The notes below the pieces were generated by a model. The model made no database searches. It saw only the letters and a program-made list of their open reading frames with translations, and had not been told where the DNA came from. A stretch of 64,000 nt of DNA from Oegoconia quadripuncta (Eukaryota; Arthropoda; Insecta; Lepidoptera; Autostichidae): NCBI GenBank assembly GCA_949316235.1, contig OX438745.1:6391001-6455000 (forward strand), given 5' to 3'. Position 1 is the stretch's first letter. Each line of letters opens with the position of its first letter. Shown here one piece after another: positions 32,795 to 44,700 of this stretch. A program made the position numbers and the translations under genes.

Positions 32795-35700
32795 CTGTAC
32801 ATATCATCATCATCATTATTTACCTGACCTTATCCCACTCTATCGGTGTCGGTGGCTGTCTCCCAATTTGGGAAGTCCGAGTTCGATTCCCAGGTAGGCC
32901 ATGTACCAAAGAGTTTTTAAATTTAATTTAATATTTTGATTAATAGAACATTATTTAAATAACGTGACCTGTTTGTACCCTGTCATTATAATATTTTGGT
33001 GCAATAAAGAATATAATAAATAATTACTTATGTGCATTTATCCGACTGCTCTTAAAATGGTGAAGGAAAATATCCTGACAAATAAAAATTTAAAGGCATG
33101 TGAAGTCCCCAACCCGCATTGGGCCAGCGTGTTGGCCTATACTCCCTTATTATACGAGGGAAGGCCTATGTCTCTGCAGTGGGATGTTTACGGGCTGATG
33201 ATGCCACTCTAGGTGAAGTCGGCACAACATGTCTTCCACTCTCCTCTATCAGCCGTCATCTCCGTACTCACCCCTTTCGCACACATATATTCCTCGCGCA
33301 GTCTACCCACACCCTCTTCGGTCTTCCTCTACATCTGGACATTGGATATTATAAATAAATAAATACTTCGGACACTCACCAATCATCTAGTCCCAAACTA
33401 AGCAAACCTTGCACTATGCATTCTAGATAACGGATAAACATACTCGTACATATTTATATAAACATCATTTTTTTTATGCACAACGTGTTGGCACTTCACC
33501 TTAATCACAACTGATGTTAAGCGACGATGAGATCGAAGGTGCAAGCGTACTGAGCGGGAAACCCCCATCTTATTTGGGAAACTGGCTATCTTATCTCTGA
33601 CAACCGGAACACAACAATGCTATTAACATTGCTGTTTAGCAGCAGGCTTAGAAAAGATAGTGGTAGCTAGCCAGGCGGACATTTAAAATGCCCTACCACC
33701 AACCAAGTACCCCGCTGGGGATCGACACCGCGACCTCCAAATCGTAAACCCAGTGTTGTTTACATTGAGCCACGGAGGCGGTATAATCCATGACTCGGGA
33801 ATAAATGTTCGTATTCATCACACAAAAATTTACCGTTGGTTTCGCTGACAGTTTTTTTTCATTTATCTTTGCACATTCACATAGCACCATCTAGTACTAC
33901 AACAACAACTAAGCAACTAGACTTGTATTATGATACCAGATGGTTGATATACTACACAAATACATATATTTATATACATATATATTTTTGTATGTCTCTA
34001 TTCATCATACAAGTAAGTCAGTCAGTTTCTAACCACTGCATGAAACAGGTCGTAGAGTTTCTACTACAATCCATCATCAGCTCGTAAACATTCCACTATG
34101 CCATCACGTCATGTATTTTAACTTTAATAAATAAAAACAGATTTGTAAATGAAAGAAATTATATATTCTTACAAAACATACATTCACAGTACACTTTAGA
34201 CAGTCAAGTTCATTAGGCGCATCCCTATTTGTGGCACCCTCTGCCGTGAAGGATTGCGTAACCATATAATCCTTACAGTTGGCCGAGACGACTCCGTCCG
34301 GCGTTCATACTTCAGTTTTGTTTGACCGATTAATTAAATCTCGACCGCGAGGGGAGCGAGTAACGAGCTGAAAATGACGGAATGTGAAAGAGAAATTAGC
34401 GTTTTTGTCGAGCTTCGGTGAATTCGTCCAAACTTCAATCATTTATTTGAATGTAAGATACATGATTGAATGTCAATTTGAATCTACTGGAAATAATAAA
34501 AGAGCTTATTGCATTTATCTGTCAGTCAGTCAGTATGTCCAAGCACCACTTCCCATAAAAGTCGCTTTTTTCTTTTTTATTGGAAGATTGGACTCGAGTA
34601 TGTTCGGAGATCTCATAAAAGCCTTGAATGTGTGCTCGTTATATGTATACTTATATGATTTATAGGCGAATGCACAGCACGAAAGAGTTCGTTTGTAATA
34701 CTATCAAAAAGAGTCACTAGAGGACCTTTAAATAAGTTTTTCCTTCGAACACGTCTGTTCCGTCCTGTTCGTCTCATTGAGTAGCGTGAATGAGCTCCAC
34801 TAGCGGTCGAGATTCGGTTTACGGGAAGGGAATCATCCTAGGTCTCATCAGACTCAAATACAATATCCTCAGGAATATAACAATTTTGTTGTAAAAATTT
34901 TAAAATTCAAGATCGCGACCAGCTTTTGTCATATACGGCTTGCAATCTAGCGGCCACCATTCCCAAATCGATGTCCGATACCCTGGGACCGAATAACGAA
35001 TCAATTTTCAAAACAAATCACACTGAAGAAATGGGCAGCCATCTGAAGAAAATTACTATTCTCATCCAGTGTAATATACAGTGTAAGCTGGCCGCGCGAC
35101 GCTATCAGAAATGTGAACGACGCGAGACCTGCTTTATACTGGAAGTATAACGGCAGTCGTTCGGCCGCGTGTATAATAATTTGTTGAAACATTTTCTTAA
35201 ATTATATTTGTCTATATGACATTGCTTACGTTGAATAATTAGTCTGACCAACGATCCGGAGAACTCGAACCAGTGTAAGGATTATAATAGTAACACTGCG
35301 CTGGAAATTGAGAAAATGAGCTGTTTCAGTTTTGAGTTCTTTTGATTCAAATTGAAATAAAAAATAATAAATAGGTATAAAAATAGAAATCTGGGGATAA
35401 CAATAATCAACTTTTTGTCGGCCGCTCTCTTTTGTTCTCCGTGTGTGTTATTGCACAGGATTACTGTACATTCCATCCTCGCGGACAAAACTGTCCGATT
35501 TGGATTATTTAAAGTCCGCCACCTGCGCTATCCCTTTTCACTAAGACATCTTAAGACTAACTTCGTTGTTTTTGAAGCACTATTTATGGTACTTATATAT
35601 TCGGTGTCACTATTTACGTACAGTTTTTGGGGTTTAAATTATAATCATAGGTAAAGCAGACTCTGCGTACGAAAATGAGGAATCCAGCAACACATGACGC

Positions 35701-38700
35701 CAGAATGTTCACTTAAAATATTGAATAACTATAATGGGACATTTTTTTCCTTTGGGCACTAATTCAGCACTAATTTAGCACAGCAATATTTTGACATTGT
35801 CACAATAGCTGAATCCACTGTGTGAATTCTAGCATCAAGCATGTCTTAAAATTTGTGTGGTTTATCAGATTACCGATTGAATGAATACCTTATATTACAA
35901 TTCGTAAATATTTTGTTTGGAAACAACTAATACTTTATATAACAAGTCTCGTAGTTGACACAAGCTGCATGGAGAAAATTATTACTAAAGAGTGAGAGTA
36001 ATTTTGAGTTAGCTAATTATTAGTAATGAGGGCCAGTAACTTTTATTCAACTAATTTTTGGGTAAGTGCGAGAGAAACTCAGTTAACTAATTATAAGCAA
36101 AAAGAGAAACTTAACAAATGTTTAGCAAATAGTGTAAGTTACTTTTAGTTAATTATTAGTAAATAGTGCGTGAGTAACTTTGAGTAAGTTAAGGACGAAG
36201 TTACTTTAATTTAACTTATCATTTGCACAAATTTGTACGCACACACGTTGTGTAAACGACTCATATTTATATGAGAACGCTACTGGTTAATGTATCTTTC
36301 TGTTAGCTAATTATTAAAGTTTGAGTTAGCTCATCTGCAGTGTTAGAGTAACTTTGCGTTAGTCAATTATTACCAAAGAGTAACTTTCGCATTCTTGTTG
36401 CAAAAGCAGTTAATGCCGCGGCGCACTGGGGCACAGAACACCGCGACTGGTTAGTGTCATGCAAACCTTGGCTACTGCTAGAGTTTGTGTTTGTACCTCC
36501 TGGTGAGAGCACGCCGCTGCGGCCCGAGGAGTACGCCTTCGGAGGTTTCTTGGTTGACGGGACGAAGTTCCTGCCAGATAGAAATATAATTAAGGCGTGC
36601 TGTCAGGCGCCATGTTCAAGGATGCAACCAGGCAGCTGCGACTACGGGATTCAGTTTTAGGTTCGAGAAATCTTTCCCGATTGTGTCTTGGAGTCAAATC
36701 GGATCAGGTATTACTGAGATACGTCGGGACAAAGACTGGGCACAAGCTTTATGAACTATCCGCTAGAGGCGTTTCTTCACACAATTCGTCAATTGGAACG
36801 TAAGTACTCGCACGCCATCCACTCCGCGCGCATGACGTAAAACACCAAATAGTAAATACTGTAATAGTAATAATAATAGTAATAATTACATAATTAGAGG
36901 TTTTAACGTAAACTGTTATTAACCCGTGACAATGTTATTTTATTTATTTTTGGCGAACTAACAACAAGAATTAAGTATATGTTAGATCATTTAAGATATT
37001 TACATGTAATATTCAAGTCAGTTAACAAAGGTCGTAAATAAACTACCTTTGTACCTTTGTACTATCATGTTTTATTATCAAAGACACACAAATAAAATTA
37101 GTTGTACCTATCTCTTCGTTTGTTATCATTCATTTTTATTTCTTTAGTAATATGTAGGACCGTATTGTAGCTAAAAGGAGAGTTCAAATAATATTGGTCT
37201 TGAAAACTTAATTCAATCTGACCATTATAAAATGAACCGTCATCGAATCCTTTGTATCCTGAATTCGAAAAATAAACAACCAATCTTATTTAAACAATAC
37301 AAACAAATATTTTCTATGTACTAAAAAAACAAAAAAAACGATGATTCCGGCCAGGATCGAACTGGCGGCCTTCTGCGTGTAAAGCAGATGTGATAACCAC
37401 TACACCACGGAACCCGATGTGATGGTTGGCGAAATTATCGTGTTCTAGCTGTTGATTATGTTTTATTTACGTGACGAAGCAGATAGTAAAATATATTTTG
37501 TGTTGCACTGGGTTTTTTTTGCTTTGTAGGTGCACCAACCATCCAGCGAGTCAACGTTTCGGTATATTACCATTTTGGTTCATCTAAAATAATAAATATT
37601 TTTAAAAGCACAAAATTGAATAGGAAGTTTTTTTTTGATTGACAGCTTACGCGCGCCACAGAAATGTCACCTACTGAAGACATGGAAAAATGACGATGTG
37701 ATCGAAGATGAAGCACGCGATCTCAGTTGATGAATCCCAAGATTGTTGGATTTTGGAAAGACTGACGTCGGAAGTTCCATGCCTTGGCTGTTGAATGAAT
37801 GAATGAAATGAATGAAGAATGAAAAATGAATGAAGAGTCAAACCGCTTAGTGCGAATGATCGGAATGTTGTTCACAAAACTGGATACAATTCAATTCAAT
37901 ATTTTCAGTCTTACGCAACATTACGACACAATTAACTAAATATATCCTACTGGATGTCAACACAGCATACACACAGATAAACAGTTTCAATACTTAGGAA
38001 TAAAATAGACTATTAACTAACTAAATCACAAAGACAATACAAAAAGACCTATTTATTATTGTTGTACAAAAAGAGGATGATTAATCCTTAATACATATAC
38101 AACCATACATAACTTTCTTATGGATGAGTATGTAATTCCAACGCACATTCACCGAAATGCATCCTTTAAATAATAGACGGGCGATCTTGCGACTGTGCAG
38201 TATTCACATTCCTCTCCGATGGGAAAACTTTTCCCACCGCTAGCGTAATGATTACCTGGAGCGCTCGTGTATGGGCATGATGCGGCCGTTGCCCTTGTTG
38301 ACGTGCAGGTCCCTCACGTGCCGCAGCAGGCGCGGCAGGTTGGGGAAGGGCGCCTGCCCCTTGCGCACGCGCGCACACGACCTCCACACGCACGGGTACT
38401 CGCTGAAGCTGCCGCGGTAGTGGTTCTGCACGTGGCCCGCTGCCGACACGCATGTTCCCGAAAAATAACGCAGGTTAGATATGTTGTGATAAGTTGAAAC
38501 AATGATGTAATACACAGGGGAACTAGATCAAGTAGGCGTAACACCAATCTATTCAGAGGACTCGAGCAACCGGAATGCAATAGAATCACAGCACTGTCAA
38601 TCTCGAGGATTTTTCAAGGTTTGTATGTATGTGTGTATGTATGTATGTAGACAGTCGGTCCAATACTCCTGGACAAATGGCAGTGAAGGAGCAAATCCAA

Positions 38701-41700
38701 CGGGCGATAGGAGCCAGAATCGTTTGGCCGTAGCTCTATTCCTGTAGCACTCCTTTACCTTGGGTGGACTACAAACCAGTAGACTCTGACTAATCCCCCC
38801 CCCCTTTTATTTAAAGTTATCAATACTCACGCTCCAACTTTGGTTTCTTTGTCTCGATAAAAGTTCCAATCACTGTGGCAGCATTGGAGAAAATAAAAAA
38901 AAACATTTAGATTAAGCGCAGAACAACAACAAACTGCGTGCGTGAACAATTTGGATTTGTACCACGACTATAAAGTTGTATATGTAGTGATTACAAGAAT
39001 AAACTGTACAGAATCATTACTAAATTAACAATAGAAATTACAATGCAGTAACATATTATGTGAGCAGAAATGACAGAGAACAGAAACATTCATATGGCTC
39101 AAATTTGGTGGTGGTTCGCTAAAAAGGACCGAGTTGAAAATCAGCGCTGGTATGACTAATATTACAGCAGCACAAACCTCAACTTGACTCCTTTTATCAC
39201 AACTTCTGCTGCTGAAATTATAAGTACCTAGGTACTTACCTATTGTAAACGCATTCTAGGCAACAGTGTATTTCTTTATAAGACTCTTAGGCATATTTGT
39301 ATATCAGAATATTTGCGATAATAAATATATATTCATTCATATTCAATACAAAACAAGATGATATGTATGATGTTACCAAACAAATCTCGATATTTTAAGG
39401 AAAATTATTTTACAAAATCTTTGAGCAAGAATTCAAAACATATTATTCAGGAACAAACAAAAGTAACAATCATATTTTACCAATAATAATAATGAGATGA
39501 CATAACAAGCCTCACATAACACCGTTCACGTTCAGTGCGGTGGCAAGGTCAACGTAGCATTAATGAACATAGACCTCGCCTGTAGATATCCATAGCGGCC
39601 GGTTGGAAGTGGTCTGTATCCAGCGACTTCCCGCGACCTTTACCTGGTCATTCGTCCAGCTTGCTGCGCTTGCTTTGTCTCAACTATAGAACTATTACGC
39701 TCCAACGCCATCACATTTTATTATTTTATTTAATTTCATCATTATTTTTATTAGTTAATTGTTACATAGATCTATAGTTTTGACATTTTTATTTGGCTTA
39801 AAACTACTTCATTCTTTTAGTTTGACTTTTAATACTATGCAATTTAGACTCGCTAACATAACGACTCGTATATTACTAAAGATTGTTTTATTGATACTTA
39901 TATAATAATAATGTAAAAGTACCAATTTTCTTGTAATATAATTAAAACATTCCCCACTTAATCATAACGATAACTATTGTCAGTAACATAATAAGAATCA
40001 CTAATGGGTATAAGTTTGGTATAATACAATTTCTGCAATAATGCTGTTGATTCTATGTAAATAAGTAAATAAATAAATAAGGAAGATTTTGGCTGCTATA
40101 TATTCTTATATTTACACTCCTTTCACTTGTATATAATCATTGACTTTTGCTACATACTACTCTGCCTTTATGTAAAAAGTTTATAACAACAAAATTCAAA
40201 ACATACTAAATGCAGGAAGTACAAATAAAAAGGCAACATCAATTGGCAAATTCTCGCTTGGTAGTAACAAGCATCCAGGGTGTTCGGAAGCAGATGATAG
40301 CTTACTAGACTCTTTGCGCTAACATTATGACGTTCTGGTCCTCAAGAATTTGATATTTTTGCCATCGATTCGCTAAGAAGATGACAAAAAAAGTTTACCA
40401 AGCAATAAAAATAAATAAAGTCTCGTGTATTGAACTTTGTAAATACTTACTGTTCCCACCATCACCGATGCAGTGCTCCATACAGTCGGATATCTCTTCG
40501 AACTGGTAGTCGCATGTGTCCCATGCACACTCGAATGTCATCTCCATTGGTGTCTGCGAAAATATTGGAAATGACAAATTTAGTAAATTCGCAAAGAAAA
40601 AGGGCAAAGCAACCGCCGCCGCCGTGAGTTATATTAAAGGAACCATTTAGGGCCCCTTTCGATCCTCTATAACTTAATATACGTATACTTGAGCTACACA
40701 CTTGCGATTTTGCACATGCATGATTACATAGTATCCCAAATTTCAATGATGTATCTGTAGTCATTCTTGAGATATTGACTTTTGAAAATTATAATTTTTA
40801 TCATACACTTATTAGACATTATTTACCAAAGGCTACTATCAAATTTCTGACTATCTGGATGATAAGCAAGCATGGACATAGACCGCTCGGCGATATTCAG
40901 TCTAATTATACAATGCAATATAATTGTAACCCAGACTTATTTAAAAGAGCAACCCTTGAGTTTCTTGCTCGTTCTTCTCTGGGGAATCAGCGTTGTGAAT
41001 GAGCAAAAATGTCAAAAACTTTAATAATAAGATAAAAAATGTGACGTTTTCAAGTGATAATTTTTATCCTACGAAATAAATATTTTTTTGATTTTTGATT
41101 TTGACTGACTCAACATCAAAACTCAGTAACTCACTCATCAAAACTCTGGTCTACCTCCAGGTGACTTTGGAACTTGAAAATTGGTGTCGAGTAAAGTCAA
41201 TGCACACAAAGGAAAAACAGCAAATTATGGTTCGGTATGCCAGACAAAGTTATTAATGCGGTTACGTTCAAACATTAACTATAGAACTACTATGGAATAC
41301 TCTATACAGTTGCATAAACTACATGTCTATGACGACCGTTTAGCGCAGTACCCTAAACCAAGGGTTGCGGGTTCGAATCCCGCTAGGGGTAAATGTTGTT
41401 GTTATGAATACAAACATTTGTTTCCGAGGTATTTATAGGCTATTTATATAAAGAGTTAGGTAAAAAGGCCTCACAAACAAACTCACATGCTTCGCTAGCT
41501 CCGCCATCTCCTCGGCCAGTTTAGCAGAAGTCTCCTCATTGCACTTCGCGGCGCGTTCCTCCCAGCTCTGCTTAGTGGAAGCGGGTAGCGAGCGCCACTC
41601 GTTGCCCACTATACGAGAGATCTCGCCTAAAAGTAAACACAATTTCACATGTTTCATATGTTATCAATTATAGCCCAAACAACAAGGATTTTCTTTGTTG

Positions 41701-44700
41701 ACAATAATTCCTCCGTCGCGTTTGAGCGTCATAAAGTGATGTATATAGGGTGACCTTCAATTTGCTCTTGATACCATAAGATATGAATGTATTCATGATT
41801 ACAAACAAAACACTTTTTTTTAATGAACCACAGGTTGGCACTTGACCTCAATCACACCTGATGTTACGTGAAGGTAAGGCATAAGTGAGTGCTTTAAAAA
41901 AAAAAAAAAAGGTCGTTTCTTTGGGAAAGCTGTTTATAATGAGTATACTTTCATATCTGTTGGTATCACGAACTGATTAAACGTCACCCTATATATGCTA
42001 CGATGAACAAATAATCCAATTGTCAATACTGCAAGTTTCACAGACGGAGGAATTAATGTATATCTCGACCTCGTCGATTGGACTATTGTCGTAAAAATGC
42101 CGCTATGGTAAGGCGTCTATTTTGAACCATAATATGCATAAAATTAAAGGCGTCTACAAGGCATGTTTCATTTCACATCCTTCATGCATTATGCTTTACA
42201 ATTTACGCAAATTATTTATGTTTGGGTATAATGAAACTAAATTTCAAAGTAATTGCGCTCTTGTCAATTACAAAATAAATATTTTCAAACTAATTTAGTA
42301 TTTACTAATAATATGCCAACTGTTACACCGAATAGAAAAACTATCGACATTTTCGAATGTGTATGGAATAATGATGTATCATATTATTGGACAAAATTTG
42401 AAAAGGCGTTGGTGAACGATGTGCTGGCAATTAAACATTAATATATCATTAATCTTTTGTTAAATGTATTCCTATAATAGTGATGTTTTGTTAATATATT
42501 GTTCTTTATTTGTAAGTATACTTATGCTCTTTGTCTACTTCTATAAAATTTCAATTGCTCGTCCCATGTTTGTTCAATGTACATGGGTACTTAATTAATG
42601 GGTAAATACGTTGATGTTAGCAACACTTCTCGGCCATCTTTGTTATCTCGTGGTACGTGTGTTTGTTTCACGACATATTCCTACACTTAAGTTGTACATT
42701 TACATTATGCAAAAATGTTTTGTATCCACACTAATAAGGTTCTAATTTATTAGTCCCTCCCGATTCATTGAACATATGTTGTTATAGGTCCAAAGCATTC
42801 CAAATAGCAATTGCTCAACGCCCTGTTACAGATAAAGTCGATGCCATCTGTAAAAAAGCTGAGTAAGATCGACACATCAGTAGTTACATTGCTGGGGATC
42901 TGGACATAGATAAAAAAATATAGTATAGTTAAAAAATGTAATTAAGTTATTCGAAAATGTTTTGAATATGTAAAATACGAAGAAACTTTTATTAATACAT
43001 ACATATGCTCACGCCTGTGTCCTGTTGGGGTAGGCAGAGACTATTGATTTTCACTGGCAACGATCAGGATCGTTGCCAAGCAAAAGTAGTATGTCAGGAC
43101 ATACTACTTTTGCTTCTTCCACTGATTGAGCCCACCTGACCTTTTATGAGTACATCAGTCACTTGATTGACGTACGTCGTTCTTGGTCGACCTTTACCGA
43201 CGCTTCTATTCACGATTTCGCTGTTAAAATCTTTTTTCACTAATTTGTTCTATGTGCCGAAACCACCTTAACATACCTCTTTTTATCTTACTACGTCATG
43301 TTGCACGCCACAAATGATCCTCTAATCACACAATAATCTGTCATTCAAAGTCACTCCACACATACTACGCAGTGAACGCATTTCTACTGAGTTGATTCGG
43401 CTTTCATGATTCTTCTGCCATACCCAACATTTGCTCCCATACATCAGCGTGGGCACCAACACGCCATTGTGGATCACTACTCTTGCCTTGCTTGACAATG
43501 ACTGACTGACTGCCCACAATGGCAGACAAGGCCCCATTCACACAGTTTCCTGCTTTCACTCTTCTTTCAATATCTTCCTCACATTTGCCATCTCTAGTAA
43601 ACATACTTCCCAAATACACAAATTCTTTCACCTATACAACTTTTACCCCATCTTAATTATATTCAGTCATCTTACCTTCCTTTTCCACAACAAAAACCTT
43701 CGTCTTACTCACATTTATTTTCATTCCTTTATTTTTAAATTCTCCATTCATAAGAGTCAACATGCTTTGTAGGTCCTCCGCCGTCGTAACAACCAGCACC
43801 TGGTCATCGGCGTACAACATGCATTTGACCAATAACTCACGCACTTAATCCACAATCATACTCTCAAAGTTCATTCACACCACTATCCAAGAATAAATTG
43901 AACAGCTACTCATCACAAACTTTTATCTTTACCAAAAATGGTATAAGTGTATTTGATGTATGTCGATAGTTTTATTCCACACAGTATTATTGAAGCTTTA
44001 CACAGTAAATTTATGTTCGACGACACAGATCGAATCTAGGCATTACATAAGAATAATATTTCTTTTTATTTGTGTCATTGAACGTAAACTTACATCGTCA
44101 AATCACTGCATACAGCAGGCAAACTCATCTGCAATAAAATAATATGCAGATTTCATTTTAGAAATGCTAATAAAAATATAAGAACTTACTTCCAGCTAAA
44201 ACCAGGGATACCTACGTTTCGACGGTTTCTCCTTGCAAGCTAAATTTACATTTATGAATAGTGTTAGAATGAATTTGAAAACATTTTTTTAAATAAAACA
44301 TCGTTCACAAAATCACGGAACCTTCGTGCGAGTCGGTGAAACAATGGGTTATTGGCCAATTATTAAAAAAAGACAGTGGGGATTTCGTTACAAAAACTTA
44401 AATTGTGAGAGAGATGATTGACAAGCGACACGTGTAAGCATATTATAATGGTTAACAGAAGTTAATATTTACCTAGAACAATCGTCTGTGAGGTGTGCAG
44501 GTACTCTCGCTATGGCGCTTAGCTTTTGCAATAGATGCGTTTAGGACACAAACCACCTACCCCAATAGACGAGTAATGTGAAATATTTACTTTGAATGAA
44601 ATTCTAACAAATTAGAAGTACTATTGTGAAGGGGGCAAGGTGACTTTGTCATTAATGAGATGAATATAGGATGAATTTATTTAAAAAAAAAAACAAAACC

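Larger units (their letters stand above)
32795..36496. other. Polybromo intron, repeat-filled
   Basis: No coding sequence is seen. Contents: a retroposon fragment (33100-33210), SINE-B-like sequence split by a SINE-A (33355-33830), another SINE-B (33860-34060), a repeat shared with 44650-44880 (34430-34600), a repeat at 35068-35178 and the degenerate array at 35980-36390. Confidence 0.7.

Noticed and set aside
32644..32931. Plus-strand 95-aa ORF, Pro/Ala-rich
   Set aside because: It is the antisense of GC-rich Polybromo exon 32641-32794; the minus strand has matching splice phases and a conserved C-terminal motif.
36454..36803. Plus-strand ORFs (about 68 aa each) as a small gene
   Set aside because: They overlap a well-supported minus-strand Polybromo micro-exon and show no recognisable features.
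38166..38589. Several overlapping frames around the GC-rich exon, including plus strand
   Set aside because: Shadow frames of Polybromo exon 38256-38439; only the frame with the Cys/His pattern splices in phase.
43322..43844. Active reverse transcriptase gene
   Set aside because: The YADD box is present, but the reading frame changes at least twice and the 5' part is missing; a dead remnant.
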